Counted from the stretch's first letter, positions 48,714-62,055 are shown. The stretch is DNA of 64,000 bases from Coriaria nepalensis (GCA_027186245.1 CP114499.1:5337001-5401000), one strand, 5' to 3'. Numbers and translations: made by a program. The notes: a model not told the origin generated them from the letters alone.

Positions 48714-49019
48714 ATGGCCGCTTCCCTGTTGTAAGCCACTCGAATCTCACCCTCTCTTCCTCGTCTTCTCTAACATATCTTTATGCGCATTTCAGCATGA
48801 TAGGTAGCATCATCATTCGATTCATTCCAGGTTACCCATGTTGTTTATTACTGTGAAGCTTGTTCATTGATATTGCAATTTCTATCTTCAATTCCCCAAA
48901 TTTCATTTTCCGAATTGTTATGGATGAGGGCTGGCTCTCTTCTCACTCCATTGTAGGCATCCTTGAGGTTTTCATGACATGTATATCACTTGATTTTTTG
49001 CAGGTGTGAGTTGTTCTGA
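48714..49019 (+). promoter_or_regulatory. Spliced upstream ORF in the FPGS leader, stop overlapping the main ATG
   Basis: A leader exon ending CCCTGTT|GTAAGC at 48730 splices to 49004 (TTTGCAG|GTGTGAG). Across this junction an ATG at 48714 opens a ten-codon uORF (MAASLLCELF) whose TGA at 49017-49019 shares its A with the main ATG at 49019. The arrangement suits termination-reinitiation. It depends on the leader intron being real. Confidence 0.45.
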
Positions 49020-52000
49020 TGCTTGTTCAAACTGACACTCAACTGAAGTGTGGTATATTCGGAGCTTCACTCTTATGTAGAAGACCCTGTCAAGTCTCTA
49101 ATAGAAGGACATGGGGTTTGGCTTGTTTTCCGACTCCAAAGGGAAGATTTGACCTTACTAGGAGTCGTAAGTTCCTTTGCTTATTGAAACATAGGATCCT
49201 GATAAAACAGTAAAACATGGTCTATTTTTAAGCACTTGTGATGTGCAATTGAAAATATTTTCTTTTCTGGATGATTTCTTAGGCCTTAGATGTGTTAAGA
49301 TGTCGTCACAAGTCATGGAGAAGAAGAAAAGCAGTATCGATGCACAAGACTGCTCAGAAAACTTGCCTCATTCTTTGTCTTATGAATCTGCCATGGAGGC
49401 ACTATCTTCTCTGATTTCACGAAAGAAACGTGGTGGAAACCAGTCCCCTAGAACTAGTATTGACAAAAAGATGGAGAGTATGCGAACATATCTCAAGGTA
49501 GGTAGCTTACACAGACACCATACAAAAGGTTTCGGAAAATTATAACAAACATGTCTTATACTCTGTTGATTGGAGGCTATATAACATGAATGAGAACATG
49601 TGGTATTTCACTGTAGACTTTTCCAGGTGCAATAATCCCAGACAGGCTAAATTTTAGCTCATTTTTGCAGATTCTAGGCTTGGAAGAAAATTTAGGACAG
49701 CTCAAAATCATTCATGTGGCTGGAACAAAGGGAAAGGTACTTTGTCTCTAACCTATTTTATTACATTTTCGAGTAAATCAAAATATGTTTCAAGCCTCTA
49801 GTACATTTCTGAAATTCTGATGTAAATCTTACCTCTTTTGTAATTCATTCTAAGCCTTGTTATCAAACATGACTGGACTATACTCTATAGATTCAAAAAC
49901 AGGCAGCTCATAATGTCCTAACTCTGAGCTTTCTATGAAAAGATACTTTTAAGTCTTACAAAATAAAAATCTCTTGTCATATATTCCCTCATTCGTGATT
50001 TAATGGTTTCAGGGATCAACATGTGTATTTTGTGAGGCAATTTTACGGGAATGTGGTTTTCAAACTGGTCTCTTCACTTCTCCTCATCTAATTGATGTCA
50101 GAGAAAGATTTCGCATAAATGGGTCAGAATTTACATCTATCATCAGCAACATGACTTAGTTTTCTTGGATGTTTCTGTGATCTTCCATTTCTCCATCTAC
50201 TAGTGTAGCTGATAAATAGGTTTCGTGTTGTGCTCTGCATTACTTTTCTCTAACTGTCCCAAAGTCAAATTGCTTGAGCAGATTGGACATATCTGAAGAT
50301 AAGTTTCTGCAGTATTTCTGGATTTGTTGGAACCTACTGAAGGTATTATTTCTTATTTTCATTATAAATGTTTGTTCTTAACTGCAAAACAACGTGTACC
50401 TTGTAGTTCCTAACCTGCAACATTAATATGTAGGATGAAGTCACAGAGCAGCTTCCAATGCCTCCACTATTTCAGTTCCTCACCTTATTGGCTTTCAAAA
50501 TATTTATATCAGAACGGGTATGAGCTCTTTAACTACCATTGCAAACAATTCTCTCTCTTTTCCTCTTCTTTATATTTGCCTTGCATTTGCTAACTTAATT
50601 TAAGATTGGGATGACTTTCTATCCAAATTTTTTTCCATACTACCTATGATGCAGATACTATTAGGCCTCAGTATACAGTTGCCCACTTCTTACTTACAAA
50701 TAGTTCACATTGTAGGTTGATGTTGCAATAATTGAAGTCGGTCTTGGCGGAACAAATGATTCAACAAATGTGGTATGCTTCTACTTATTCATTGTTGAAG
50801 GTTTCCGAATTGTACGAAAAAGAGAAATGAAGATGGTCATTAACTATTCCCCATCATTTTGCAGGTCAAAGAACCTGTTGTTTGTGGCATTACATCTCTA
50901 GGGATGGATCATACAGAGACATTAGGTGTGTCCTTTTCCTTATTTATTTTGCCTACGTGTAATACCAAATGGTCTATGGGATCTATGAGAGATGGAATGT
51001 GGGTTCTTGGATGCTTCTTAGATATTAAATATTGACAACAACTTGGTGCAGGGAATTCAATTGGGCAGATTGCTTCACACAAGGCTGGAATATTCAAGGT
51101 AATTAGATCTAAACAACCATAATAGTAAGAATATACATTTCTTTCAAAACGGTTTATTTATTTCCATATTTCTTTCTTGATTATTCATAGTGGCAGTTTT
51201 GATTTTCGAGTAATTTCTGAATTGGGTTGATGTCTTCCCTCCTCATGAAGCCTCAAGTTCCTGCATTCACTGTACCTCAACTTCCTGACGCTATGGAGGT
51301 CATTCAGGAGAAGGCCCACAAGCTAATGGTAATTATCTTCCTTAAAACCAATGGTAAATTCTTATGTAGCCCTAGCTTACCATATGTAATATATGATTGA
51401 ATATAGCCATTCTATTACATCATAATTGAATATAGCCATTCTATTACATCATAAAAAGGGGTAGCCTCACATGCTTTAATCATTATAAGTATGGTGGAAA
51501 AATTCGTGGAGATAATAATAAAGGGTATCATTTTAAGGAAAGAACACACATGAGTGAGCATATTCCATTCATTAGCTGCCCCAAAATATTGATGTTTTCT
51601 GGTTAAATTGCAGATCCCATTAGAAATAGCAGAACCACTTGATCCTAAAAAGTTGGAGAGATTGAAGCTTAGCTTGTCTGGTGATCATCAACTGATAAAT
51701 TCTGGGCTTGCTATTTCTCTCTGTAAATGTTGGCTTCAAAGGACAGGAAACTGGGAGAAATTATTTCAAAAGGTTGGTTACGTGGATATCTTTGTAGTTT
51801 TTGGTCATAAAAAGTCCCAAGAAAGTAGGGTAAGATGTAATTTCTTTTTAACTATCTTCACTATGTGCACTATAAAAGCAGGAGACTCAAGAAACTGATT
51901 TGCCAGATGCATTTTATAGAGGTCTTTCAACTGCCCACATTTCTGGAAGGGCTCAGATCGTCTATGATTCCCCTTCCGCATCATATAACTCATCAAACTT

Positions 52001-53036
52001 GGCTGCAAATCCATACGGAGATCTGATTTTCTACTTGGATGGTGCTCATAGTCCTGAGAGCATGGAGGTTTGTGCTAGATGGTTCTCTAGTGCTGTCAAG
52101 GAAAATCACAAGTCAGCATCACTATCTCCTAAAACTCTGCTTGACAATGGTTACCCCTCAAGACATGAAAAAGAAAATTCCAAGGTAGCTAATAAAGTAT
52201 CAAAGCAGGTCCTATGAATACGCCATTCTCTTTTTGAGTTCTTTTTTTCTCGATGAATTTTATTTCAATACTTTGTTAAAATGGGGTCTCATGTATAATA
52301 GATACTTCTGTTCAATTGCATGGATGTGAGGGACCCGCAAATTTTATTTCCACGGCTTGTGAATACATGTGCTTCTTCAGGTATTGATTGTTGCTATTAA
52401 ACCCGAAAAAGTGCATGCTATTTACTTTCCCAGATAACTTATTGATCTTCTTCATTAGGTACTAATTTTTCCAAAGCCCTATTTGTCCCAAGTATGTCGA
52501 CCTATAGCAAAGTTACTTCCGGAGCCTCAACCGTTCCATTGGATACTTCTGAAAAAGACTTGTCTTGGCAATTTTACCTCCAAAGACTTTGGGAGAAGAT
52601 TATCCATGGCAGGGGTAAAATTTTGCATTTCTTCAACATCCGGATGTAAATTGCAGCACCGTTTGAAATTGATTCTAACACTTCTTTTTCATGCAGACAT
52701 AGATACTGTGTTTGACAAGGGTGGTAAGATAGACAGCGCGCCGATTCTGCCTCCTCGCAGATTCTTATACGAGGATAGTCCTCATTCCAATCCTCCAGAT
52801 AAAAATTTCTGTTGCAGTGCAGTAATGCCATCATTGCCATTGACCATAAAATGGCTTAGAGATTGCGTTAAAGAAAACCCTTCCATTAGGGTTCATGTAA
52901 GAAATTGTTGTTGTGTAAGATTTTTTTCACGTTCCCACTTTCTTTGTTCCTGTTTCTTATATGCGTATTATCTTAGATTCTTGTCACCGGATCGTTGCAT
53001 CTCGTTGGAGACATGCTTAAGCTTCTAAGGAGGTGA
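49019..53036 (+). CDS. FPGS: Folylpolyglutamate synthase, organelle-targeted form
   Basis: Adds gamma-linked glutamates to folates using ATP, retaining them in the compartment. Sixteen exons: 49019-49166, 49283-49497, 49671-49736, 50013-50122, 50282-50342, 50434-50517, 50716-50772, 50865-50925, 51052-51098, 51251-51328, 51614-51772, 51882-52208, 52302-52380, 52459-52614, 52697-52896, 52977-53036; 635 residues. Exon 1 encodes a basic N-terminus fitting a plastid or mitochondrial transit peptide; a TGA is in frame just upstream. The Mur-ligase-like ATP site GTKGKGST spans residues 139-146 and is split by an intron. Other family stretches: [80 protein letters not shown], and the C-terminal [17 protein letters not shown]. 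An internal Met at 49304 (MSSQVMEKK) could give a cytosolic form. Confidence 0.95.
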
Positions 53037-54718
53037 TATTATGATACAAAGTGGCTGCCTACCTTAATGGAGCAAGGTCCAAAAAATCTTCTTTGGCTCA
53101 TAATTTTTTACATTAACCCATGTTGTCTTCACTCTTCATGGTAAAAACTTGTAATTCTACTATACTATTTATTTGTGTGCAAAAAATCTTCATGTCAAAG
53201 TTTGCTCTCTCTCTCTCCCTTTTTTTTAAAAAAATAATAATTTATTGAGATTCATTAATTGTTATATTTATTATGCTAATATCTAGATGGGTCTAATGAG
53301 AATATTAAATAGAGGCCTAACATAATTAATAATTTGTCAACTCGAAGTTAATTTTTTTTAAAAATTATATATATATATATGTATAACATATAAATGCGAT
53401 ACAAGTGATCTTGAGGAAAATGTACATTTTTAGGGGAGAATGAATAGTATATTTCTGTTTGATTTGATTTTTACTCCATTTAGAGAATCGAACCAAGTGA
53501 GTCCTAAGATCATGTAGGATTTCACATGTACTTGTATATAGGAGTTAAGACAGTATTTTACTCCAAGCGGTGGTAATGACTCCTTGCCATCACATAAATA
53601 ATGTAGTTTGGGATGAGTACAGGTCATATTGGGATTGGATCAAGTAATACCAGTTCTCACTATCTCGATAACGAGATTGAAATCATTAGTATTGTCTTGG
53701 TACTGTTCTCATCGGTATTAGAAAAATATCGGGATGGTATCGGAAGTTCCGTGGATACCAATTTATTTTTAAAGTTAGAAAAGAAGAGAAAAGGAAACAA
53801 GAAAATAAGAAGAAGAAGAGAAGACAATAAGAAGAAGGAGAATGAAAAGAAAATAAGAAGAAAGTGAAAAGGAAGAGAAGGAAAATATGTGTAATCCAAA
53901 TTTTTTTTTTCTTTTCTATTTTTTTTTATTAATTAGTATTCGAGGTCAATATTGGTTTTGAAATTATTCATGATTCAAATCTCGATTTTATCCTCTAATA
54001 TCAAGATCGGTAGTGAAATTCATTTGCTATTTAAAATGGGTAATCGGGATTTCCGATAAAACCGAAAATTTTGTCCACCCCTAAATATATTACCATCATA
54101 ACCATAGAGAGTATTTACTCTCAAATTACCACAAAATATCTTAGGACTTAGGATCCCATATGTATATGAAGACAAAAAACTCTTGGAATTATTACAGAAA
54201 AATGAGCTCAAGGAATATTGGACTGCATCAAATGAATCAGGTAATAGAAGAAATAAGGCAAAGATTGATTTGGGAGGTGACAATATCAGGGGGCTTTTTA
54301 GTACTTTCTAATGAGGATTTAATATTTTAATTAATATTTAATTAATAATCGTAATTTTTCTTTTCTTACAACGCTGGAAAAAGACGTTACGGTTACGCCA
54401 CAACGACAAAAACCGTCTGTTTCCTCTTCTTCTTCTCTTTCTTACTCCTTTTTTTTTTTAAAGCTCTGTTTCATTCTTCTTGATCTGCGATAGAGGATTC
54501 CACTTCGTCTCCAACTGGAGAGTCATAGGTTTGGGGAATTAGGGTTTATGCTATAGACCTACCGTTTCGTAGTATTGGGGTTGGGGATTTTTTATTTTTA
54601 GACTGATTACTTTTTTTTATTTTTGGAGTTCCATAGAAATACAAGAAATTCATTGTGTTCATTGATTTTATCTCCATTTTTTTATTCGCCAAAGTTTCTC
54701 TCTCTGTTCCACCTTTTC
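53037..54718. other. Intergenic; possible non-autonomous hAT-like element and KOB1 leader
   Basis: 53605-54087 ends in TTGTCCACCCCTA, the reverse of a TAGGGGTGGACAA end common in short plant hAT elements, and begins TTTGGGATGAGTACAGG; the interior carries GGTATCGG/ATCGGGAT words and a purine-rich GAAGAAGAGAA tract that reads as a spurious Lys/Arg ORF. No target-site duplication was established. 54420-54718 is pyrimidine-rich and looks like the leader of the KOB1 gene. Confidence 0.35.
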
Positions 54719-57700
54719 ATGGCGGGTCTATTCTCGTCGTCGTCTTCCTCTCAAGTTTTCAATTCACGTCTCTTTCTGCTCCTAACTCTTCTGCCATTGA
54801 CTCTCGCTTGCTTCGCTTTCGTTCTACAATGGCGGGGCGGCCTGAATGATCCTGTCACGCGGTGGTCGCCGGATCACCATGAGTTTCCTGGGATGGGTGG
54901 CTCCGCTCCCTCCCTTACTTCCCATTCTTCGAGGTCTGATTGTGTGGGTCCTTTCGGCCGGAGAAGTACGGCCAGTTTTCCTTACTTTCACGATTGGAAG
55001 TACGATTACGGTTCGGATCTGAAGCCGAAGGTGAGTCGTGTTTTTTCAATACTTGTGGGAAATATAATTTTGAACTTTGGGTTGATATGAATATCTGCAT
55101 TTTTGTCTGTGGGTTACGGCTGTGATTCATGTTTTAATCGAATCTGGTTAATGGGATCTGGATATTTATAATGTTTTATTGGGTTTGTTCTTCCCTGTCT
55201 GTTTTGATCTTTGGATCACTTGTCTCTGCAAACTTTTTGCTCTTCTCTTTCCGTACCTTTATGTGGTATTATCACTATAAACTAGTGTATTTTATATAAT
55301 GACGAACGCTACACTTTCAAATTTTGGAAGCTGTATACGAATGAATCTTTTTCATTTTGCAACGTTTTCTGTATTGTAGATATGTATTCAAACAAGCACT
55401 TCTGCTGGTTTAGAGCAGACTTTGCCATGGATCTATTATCACAAGGTCATTGGAGTGTCAACCTTTTTCCTTTTTGTGGAAGGGAAGGCTGCAACCTCCA
55501 ATGTTTCAAAAGTCTTAGAAAGCATTCCGGTGAGCTGATTTCCTTGCTTTTGAGCATTGCATTTTATAAGATCTTGTAATGCTCAGTCATTACAGGATTT
55601 GGTAGTGATTTTTCTAAGCTCTCTCTTTCTACTAAGGGTCAGTTGTTTTCATTTTTCAGGGGGTGAAAGTCATATATAGGACTAGAGAATTAGAAGAACA
55701 ACAATCTAAGAGGTGAGAAAATTTTTGTATGGGCACCGTCTGTGACTTTACCATTTTTCATTCTTTATGATAACTTCTAATTCAGTGCTTGGTTAAAAAA
55801 CTAAAATCTTAAAGACATCGATCCTTTGATACTGAGTTGCATTTTTCATTAATGTTTTACTTTTTAATATCTCTTTTCAATTTTATTTGACTGTGAGTCT
55901 GATTATATATTCTGTGATTTTGTCTTAATCATGGGAACATTAGCCGGATTTGGAATGAAACGTGGCTGGCAAGCTTCTTCTACAAACCATGTAATTACGA
56001 ATTGTTTGTGAAGCAGTCTTTGAACATGGAAATGGCCATCGTCATGGCCAGGGTATGAGTTCCATCAACTTTTTGACAGATTCAGTATAAAACCTTATAA
56101 GTAAAAGTCTTCTTACTCAGTACAATCTACTATAATCATAGGAAGCTGGCATGGAGTGGATTTTTCATCTTGACACTGATGAGCTGATATACCCAGGGGG
56201 CACACACGAGTACTCATTAAGACGGTTGCTTTCAGATGTGCCTGCAATTGTTGATATGGTTGTCTTTCCTAATTATGTGAGTGAAGAAAATTCAGTAGTC
56301 CTTACTGTTATGAGTATATTTTGAAGTTTTCAGTGAATCGAAACAGTTGTTTCTAATATACACTCCTATTGTTTTTCTGCTACAGGAGAGCAGTGTGGAG
56401 CGAGATGATATTAAGGATCCTTTCAGTGAGGTATGATCTCTTTTGTATCTAACATCTATCCCAATTCTTCTGGTGACAGTTTTAACTGATTTGATTGGAA
56501 GATTAGCCGATTCTCTAGTTTTCAACCGCTTTTGATCTTTTTCCCCCAAATAGAATAGCCAAAAAAGAAAACAATTAGACCTCGTGAGTGTACAGAAGTT
56601 CATTCATTAAGGAAGACTATTGCATTATTTGGTTTCTTTTGGTGTGAGTCTGTTTATTAGGTTTAGAAATTTGTTGGCATGGCTACTTGGTTTGATATAA
56701 TGAAAAGAAAAAAAAAACTTCATCATGATGTAGGTGTCAATGTTCAAGAAGAACTATGACCATCTTGCAAAAGATGTGTACTTTGGAAATTATAAAGAAG
56801 CAACTCGTGGTAATCCAAACTATTTTTTGACATATGGAAATGGGAAATCGGCAGCTCGGATTCAAGACCATCTTCGTCCGAATGGTGCACATAGATGGCA
56901 CAACTATATGAAGACCCCAAAGTATGTTGCTTCTTTCTCAACTTTCATGAGTATGGATCTGTCATGTATCTCCCCCTCTCTTCTCTTTTCTCCTCTTATC
57001 CATGATATAATCAATTACTAATGTATTCGTGACAGTGAGATCAAGTTGGATGAGGCTGCTGTTCTGCACTATACATACCCCAAATTTTCTGATTTGACTT
57101 CAAGACGCGATCGGTGTGGCTGCAAACCCACCAAGGAAGATGTTAAAAGATGCTTCATGTTGGAATTTGACAGAGCTGTGAGTTGTACTGTATTCACTCT
57201 TTTTTTTTTTACCATTTTAGTGTAAAGAAATGCAATAAAAAATCTTGCACTCATTAATTATTTTGCTTATAGCTCTCTTACTTTACTCTCTACAGGCATT
57301 CATTATTGCTTCAACTGCAACTGAAGAGGAAATGCTTCGTTGGTAAGATCTAATTACTCAAACCTTATTTTCTCTCACATTGATGCCACTCAAACTTATC
57401 AGACGCTCGTAATCCTAGTTTTCTTTGTCTACACGACATCCAAAATTGGTTTCCATCTTCTTCTTCTCTGTCTATCCTACTGATCATATGAAGATAGATG
57501 GGTTGCATTAGTTTAATTAATTTATATTCTCTGCCTTCAGGTATCGAGAAAGAATTGTCTGGACCAATAAAACACTGAACTTAAAACTTTTGAGGAAGGG
57601 TATTCTGACTCGCATATATGCTCCCATGGTAAATGCAATTTTCCCAATACCTTCCTTTTCTTCTTTTCATTCTCTCTAATCATTGCAATCAGATACTCAT

Positions 57701-58064
57701 GGTTATGAAAAATTTGTAAACCCTTAAAGTTGTCTTCTCTTTACAGGTCATTGTCCAAGGTTTGAGAGATGGTGGTGTTTTTAGTTCCTTAGTATCTTCT
57801 GCCTTGGAGGATACTCGAGCCAAAGAGCAGTTCTTATCATCAGTAGAGAGTAGTAATTCTTCTAGAACAGTCAAATCTGATGGGATGTCTTCGAGAAAGA
57901 TTGATCATAACTTAGATTCTCAATCAAATGCAAGAAGGATTCTGGAATTTACATGGAATCTTTCCTACCCTTCTGCCATCCCACCATTGTCTCCTCCCGG
58001 CCTCTTTGATTCCAGCATAGAGTCTGAAATTTCACATCCGATTAAACAATTACCGCTTCACTGA
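54719..58064 (+). CDS. KOB1: KOBITO1/ELD1/ABI8-like glycosyltransferase-like protein
   Basis: In Arabidopsis the KOBITO1 family protein is needed for cellulose deposition and cell elongation and affects ABA and sugar responses. Exons 54719-55030, 55380-55529, 55660-55712, 55944-56052, 56142-56276, 56386-56430, 56734-56921, 57036-57177, 57296-57342, 57541-57628, 57747-58064; 528 residues. A single membrane anchor lies at residues ~18-39 (type II). The GT92-like domain follows: [40 protein letters not shown], a DxD-type motif in [11 protein letters not shown] (Asp219, Asp221), [20 protein letters not shown], and Cys-rich [16 protein letters not shown]. The C-terminal ~100 residues are Ser-rich and variable. 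An upstream in-frame Met at 54623 would lengthen the cytosolic tail; I prefer MAGLFSSSS by family length. Confidence 0.92.
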
Positions 58065-58466
58065 CCCTACCGCCTTTCTATATGAAGATGAAAGATCTTG
58101 ATTCTGAAGTATTTACACGAACCAAACCACAAAGGGAGAGATTTATATTTTGGGTAGGTGTTTTGGTGTTATGATTTGAGCGGGATTTCAGGTTTAGATT
58201 GGAGATTATGCAGAGTGATGGGGGAGTGGAATGTGATTCGGATCCCGGATTGCTGGTGACAGATTTTTGAAGCCATAGATGATTTTTTTCTTGATTTATA
58301 AACTGAGAGCTGGTCTGGCTGTCAATTGTTTACCATTTCTTGCGCCTACACATTGAGAGGGAGGATGTGAACATATTGATTTCTTACTCGGATCAATAAA
58401 ATAGAGTTAATTTTACATTTTATTCATGTTTTGTAGTTTTTAAATTTCCGTTTAATGCCCAAAATA

Positions 58467-58519
58467 AATAATAATAATAATAATAATAGTAAATATAATA
58501 ATAATAATAATAATAGTAA

Positions 58520-58560
<41 letters not shown>
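58467..58560. repeat. (AAT)n microsatellite with GTAAAT interruptions
   Basis: AAT/ATA repeat about 95 bp long, interrupted twice by AGTAAAT, giving a short higher-order pattern. It lies between KOB1 and ARP and reads spuriously as an Asn-rich ORF. Confidence 0.9.
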
Positions 58561-58562
<2 letters not shown>

Positions 58563-59202
58563 AACAAAAAAGTTACTCATGTTATGTATTTGAAGCGCAT
58601 AGCACACGTGCAGTTCACACGTGGAACCGGGGGATGGGGCCCGGCTGTAGCGCGGGTACTTCTCTTCCCTTCATCGCAAATATGGCTGTTCCTTCCCTCT
58701 GTACACAAACAGACTGATACATCCTCTGCTAACATGCGCATCCCCCGCTCAAACAGCGCATCCCGTCTCCACTTCTACGAAATCTCTCCGCTCAATGACT
58801 CAAGCATTGAATTTAGGGTTTAAGAGTTTGTTACACCCATCGAGGTTTGTCTCGAGCAAAATTTTCCCCCGTTTCATTTCCGAAGGGTTTTCTCTTTCTC
58901 TCTCTCTCTCTCTCTTTTCCCCCGAGTTAATGTTCATTTTTGCCTCTGTTTGTTTGCTCGAACCATATGGAATAGTAAAATGTAAAGTTAACATTTTTTA
59001 TTTTTCCAAGTTTTCCCTCGCACTCATGCTGGCGTTTAAATTTTGAATTTTTTTTGCTTTTCTTTGCTCTCAAGCTGATTATGTTAATTTCTATGGCGAT
59101 TTGAATAGATTAGCCGACTGAAAACCCTTTAAAAATAGTTTTGCAGTCGGTCGGAGAAATTTGAGAATTACAACCACCTTTGTTTCCGTGAACGTGACCA
59201 CA
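58561..59202 (+). promoter_or_regulatory. Promoter and leader region of ARP, possible unplaced first exon
   Basis: A GC-richer stretch at 58610-58780 and a (TC)n run at 58890-58915 suggest a promoter and leader. An open frame from ATG 58795 (MTQALNLGFKSLLHPSRFVS) is basic and hydrophobic like an organelle presequence, and the frame upstream of the ATG at 59203 is open back to an acceptor TTTTGCAG near 59144. A phase-matched donor joining the two could not be fixed. Confidence 0.4.
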
Positions 59203-62055
59203 ATGGGTTCTAAACGGTCCATTTCGAGCTTCTCTGCACCCAAGTTTCCGATCAATGAGGACGGTAAAGATAAGAAATTGAAAGGATTAAATTCTGCAAG
59301 CCCAGATTGTAATGGTGTGAAAAGTTGTAGTCTTGAAATTCAGAGTTTTAAAGACGACCCAGCTAGAATAGAGGCCATGACTGTGCAAGAACTCAGAACA
59401 ACATTAAGGTTGGTAGAAGTTTATTCTTCTCTTCAACAACAGGAGTTTCCTCTTTTACTTTGTATTTTGAAGTGCAGTAGTAGGAAGCATTACAATATTT
59501 GCAAAATAAATGTTTTTTTTTTTTTTTCAATGGCTATAATTTTCCCAGGAGCGTCAGTATCCCTCCCAAAGGCAATAAGCCTGATCTTATATCAGCTTTC
59601 AAGTGCTACATGGAGAAGAAGATCAATGGTATCTGATATCAATTTTGAAAATACTTCCATGTTCTTTCTAAAGTTTCTCTACTGTTCTTCCTGTAGTAGT
59701 ACAGAGCATTAAAAATCAAAGTTTATTCTCGTGCAGCTGAAAGTTCTCTGGAAGTAGAAGAAAAAGAAACCCTGATTTCTTCTGAAGATATAGCAACAAC
59801 TTTGAAGGATCAGATTTTATCTGATGAAGTGGTCGTTAAAGACTTTGATACCATTCCTAAAAGCCCTGGGCCTCGACAAAGAAAAAGAAAGTCAAAGCAA
59901 TCACCACTTGATGGTGAATCTGTAAAAGTCAAAACTACGACCATGACAGCAAAGAAGAATGTGTCAATCGAATCTAATGAAGTTTCAGGTGCTAAAATAA
60001 TAATTATTGTTTAGTTTTCAGATTAGTCTCTTTCTTTCTATGCCCTTCAAGATGCTGTGAATTGTTTCCTTGTGAAGGAAGTTTCATTTTGTATTTAATA
60101 ATTTTTCATAGGTGGAAATATCATTAAGACCGTGAAAAAAGTATCTTCAGAAAATGTTAGCAGCATTACAAATGAATCATGGACAGTTCTTGCCCACAAA
60201 AAGCCTCAAAAAGAGTGGATCCCATATAACCCTAGAACCATGCGGCCACCACCTCTTACTAGAGACACAGAATTTGTGAAACTTTTATCTTGGAATGTTA
60301 ACGGATTAAGAGCGTTGCTTAAGTTAGAGGGATTCTCTGCATTGCAACTTTCCCAAAGGGAAGATTTTGACGTATTGTGTCTACAGGAGACCAAATTGCA
60401 GGCAAGTATAAGGTGGATTAAGAGCATTCATTTCTAAAGTATAATCAGCAGTATTTTTTATGCTCTGCATGTTTGTTTTATCTTTTGTGGGTAAATCATT
60501 GCTTTCTTCTCAACTTTTGGGGCAGGAGAAAGATGTTGAGGATATTAGGAAGTGTCTAATTGATGGCTATGACAACAGTTTCTGGACATGCAGTGTTTCT
60601 AAACTTGGTTATTCTGGAACAGCAATTATCTCAAGGGTCTGTGAATTAAATAATTTGTTGTTGTTTTGATTTATCTGTTCGATTATTATCTGCAGAAAAG
60701 TTTTATCTAACAAGATTTCATGCATGCTTATTTTAACGGCTCTGTTTTTTTTTTCTAAAGGTAGCTGATTTATATGGACATATGTCTGACAGGTTAAACC
60801 ACTTTCAGTCAGATATGGTCTAGGAATATCAGATCATGATAGTGAGGGTCGCCTTGTGACAGCAGAGTTTGATTCGTTTTACTTATTAAGTGGTTATGTT
60901 CCTAATTCTGGAGATGGTCTGAAGAGACTGGTATTTTACACCTTCCATCTTTTCCTTTATTGAATTCTACGTTTTATTTGGATTTTCTTCTTGAATAGAT
61001 GCCTACAATTTTAATTATAGCCGTACAGAGTTACGCAATGGGATCCATCTCTCGGCAATTACATGAAGGTAAGAAAGTATTTTCTTTGTTATTTTATCGT
61101 TAGTTAATGATGACTTCATATTGATGTACTAGCGTTTAATTCTACCCTCTGGCTTAAGTCTTATGGTCCCTTTGTTCTTGGTGTAATAGGAATTGGAGAA
61201 GTCAAAGCCCGTTATCTTGACTGGTGATTTGAATTGTGCTCATCAAGAAATTGACATCTACAATCCCGCTGTAAGTAATCCCGATACTAATGATACACCA
61301 ATCTGTGTAATCTTCTCGACTTTTAAAACCTTCAAATATTCAAAGCTACAATCAAACTATTTGTTAAGGAAGGTGACTTGATCATTTGAATTAAGGATTG
61401 TAAAAAACTGTTGCCACACATTAAGGGGATAGTTTGTTTGATACATAAATCTAGGTAACTATATCAACAACAGCACGATATGATCAACCTTGACTGAGAC
61501 CGGAAATTGCAGCAAAATTTGTCTTGCATTGACGCATGTCTGTTGATATTCTCAGTAATATGTAGTAAAGTCTTGACTTGCTTGGGTGGATCCTACTTTC
61601 CATGTTGAGCACTCCTGTCCCTTCCATATAGTTTTATTAGTTAATAGTCTTATTCTTGTCTTGTCGATGAATAGGGAAATAAAAGAAGTGCTGGATTTAC
61701 AGAAGAAGAAAGACAGTCTTTTGGGACAAACTTCTTATCAAAGGGATTTGTGGATACCTTTAGAAAGCAACACCCGGGTGTTGTTGGGTACACTTATTGG
61801 GGATATCGCCATGGCGGCCGTAAAACCAACAAAGGTATTTGAAACGAATACCACAACTACATATAAATCTTGCAACAGGATCATTTGTATCTTGAAATTG
61901 GTTTGTGTGTGATTGTTGAATTGTGTAAAACAGGGTGGCGACTAGACTACTTCCTTGTCTCGGATTCTATTGCCGAGAAGGTCCATGACTCCTACATTCT
62001 ACCTGATGTGTTAGGCAGCGATCATTGCCCTATTGGCCTTGTTCTCAAGCTATAG
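59203..62055 (+). CDS. ARP: DNA-(apurinic/apyrimidinic site) endonuclease ARP, with SAP domain
   Basis: Base-excision-repair enzyme of the exonuclease III type. Exons 59203-59408, 59549-59628, 59737-59988, 60112-60401, 60526-60636, 60793-60930, 61021-61068, 61190-61270, 61675-61834, 61934-62055; 495 residues from this ATG. A SAP DNA-binding motif ([20 protein letters not shown], residues 59-78) precedes a basic linker and the nuclease domain: [13 protein letters not shown] (Asn241), LCLQETKLQ with metal ligand Glu272, [28 protein letters not shown] (Asp388, Asn390), DYFLVS, and catalytic SDHCPIG (Asp485, His486). The intron after TKLQ has a GC donor (CAG|GCAAGT). All catalytic positions I can place are intact. 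A presequence exon may exist upstream, which fits the plastid location reported for Arabidopsis ARP. Convergent with the PRP4-like gene. Confidence 0.93.

Noticed and set aside
53613..53899. Two overlapping frames, Lys/Arg-rich and Phe/Leu-rich, on opposite strands
   Set aside because: Both come from the same GAAGAAGAGAA low-complexity tract.
58455..58823. Asn-rich 122-codon frame starting in the AAT microsatellite
   Set aside because: The Asn run is the microsatellite itself and the remainder has no similarity to known proteins.
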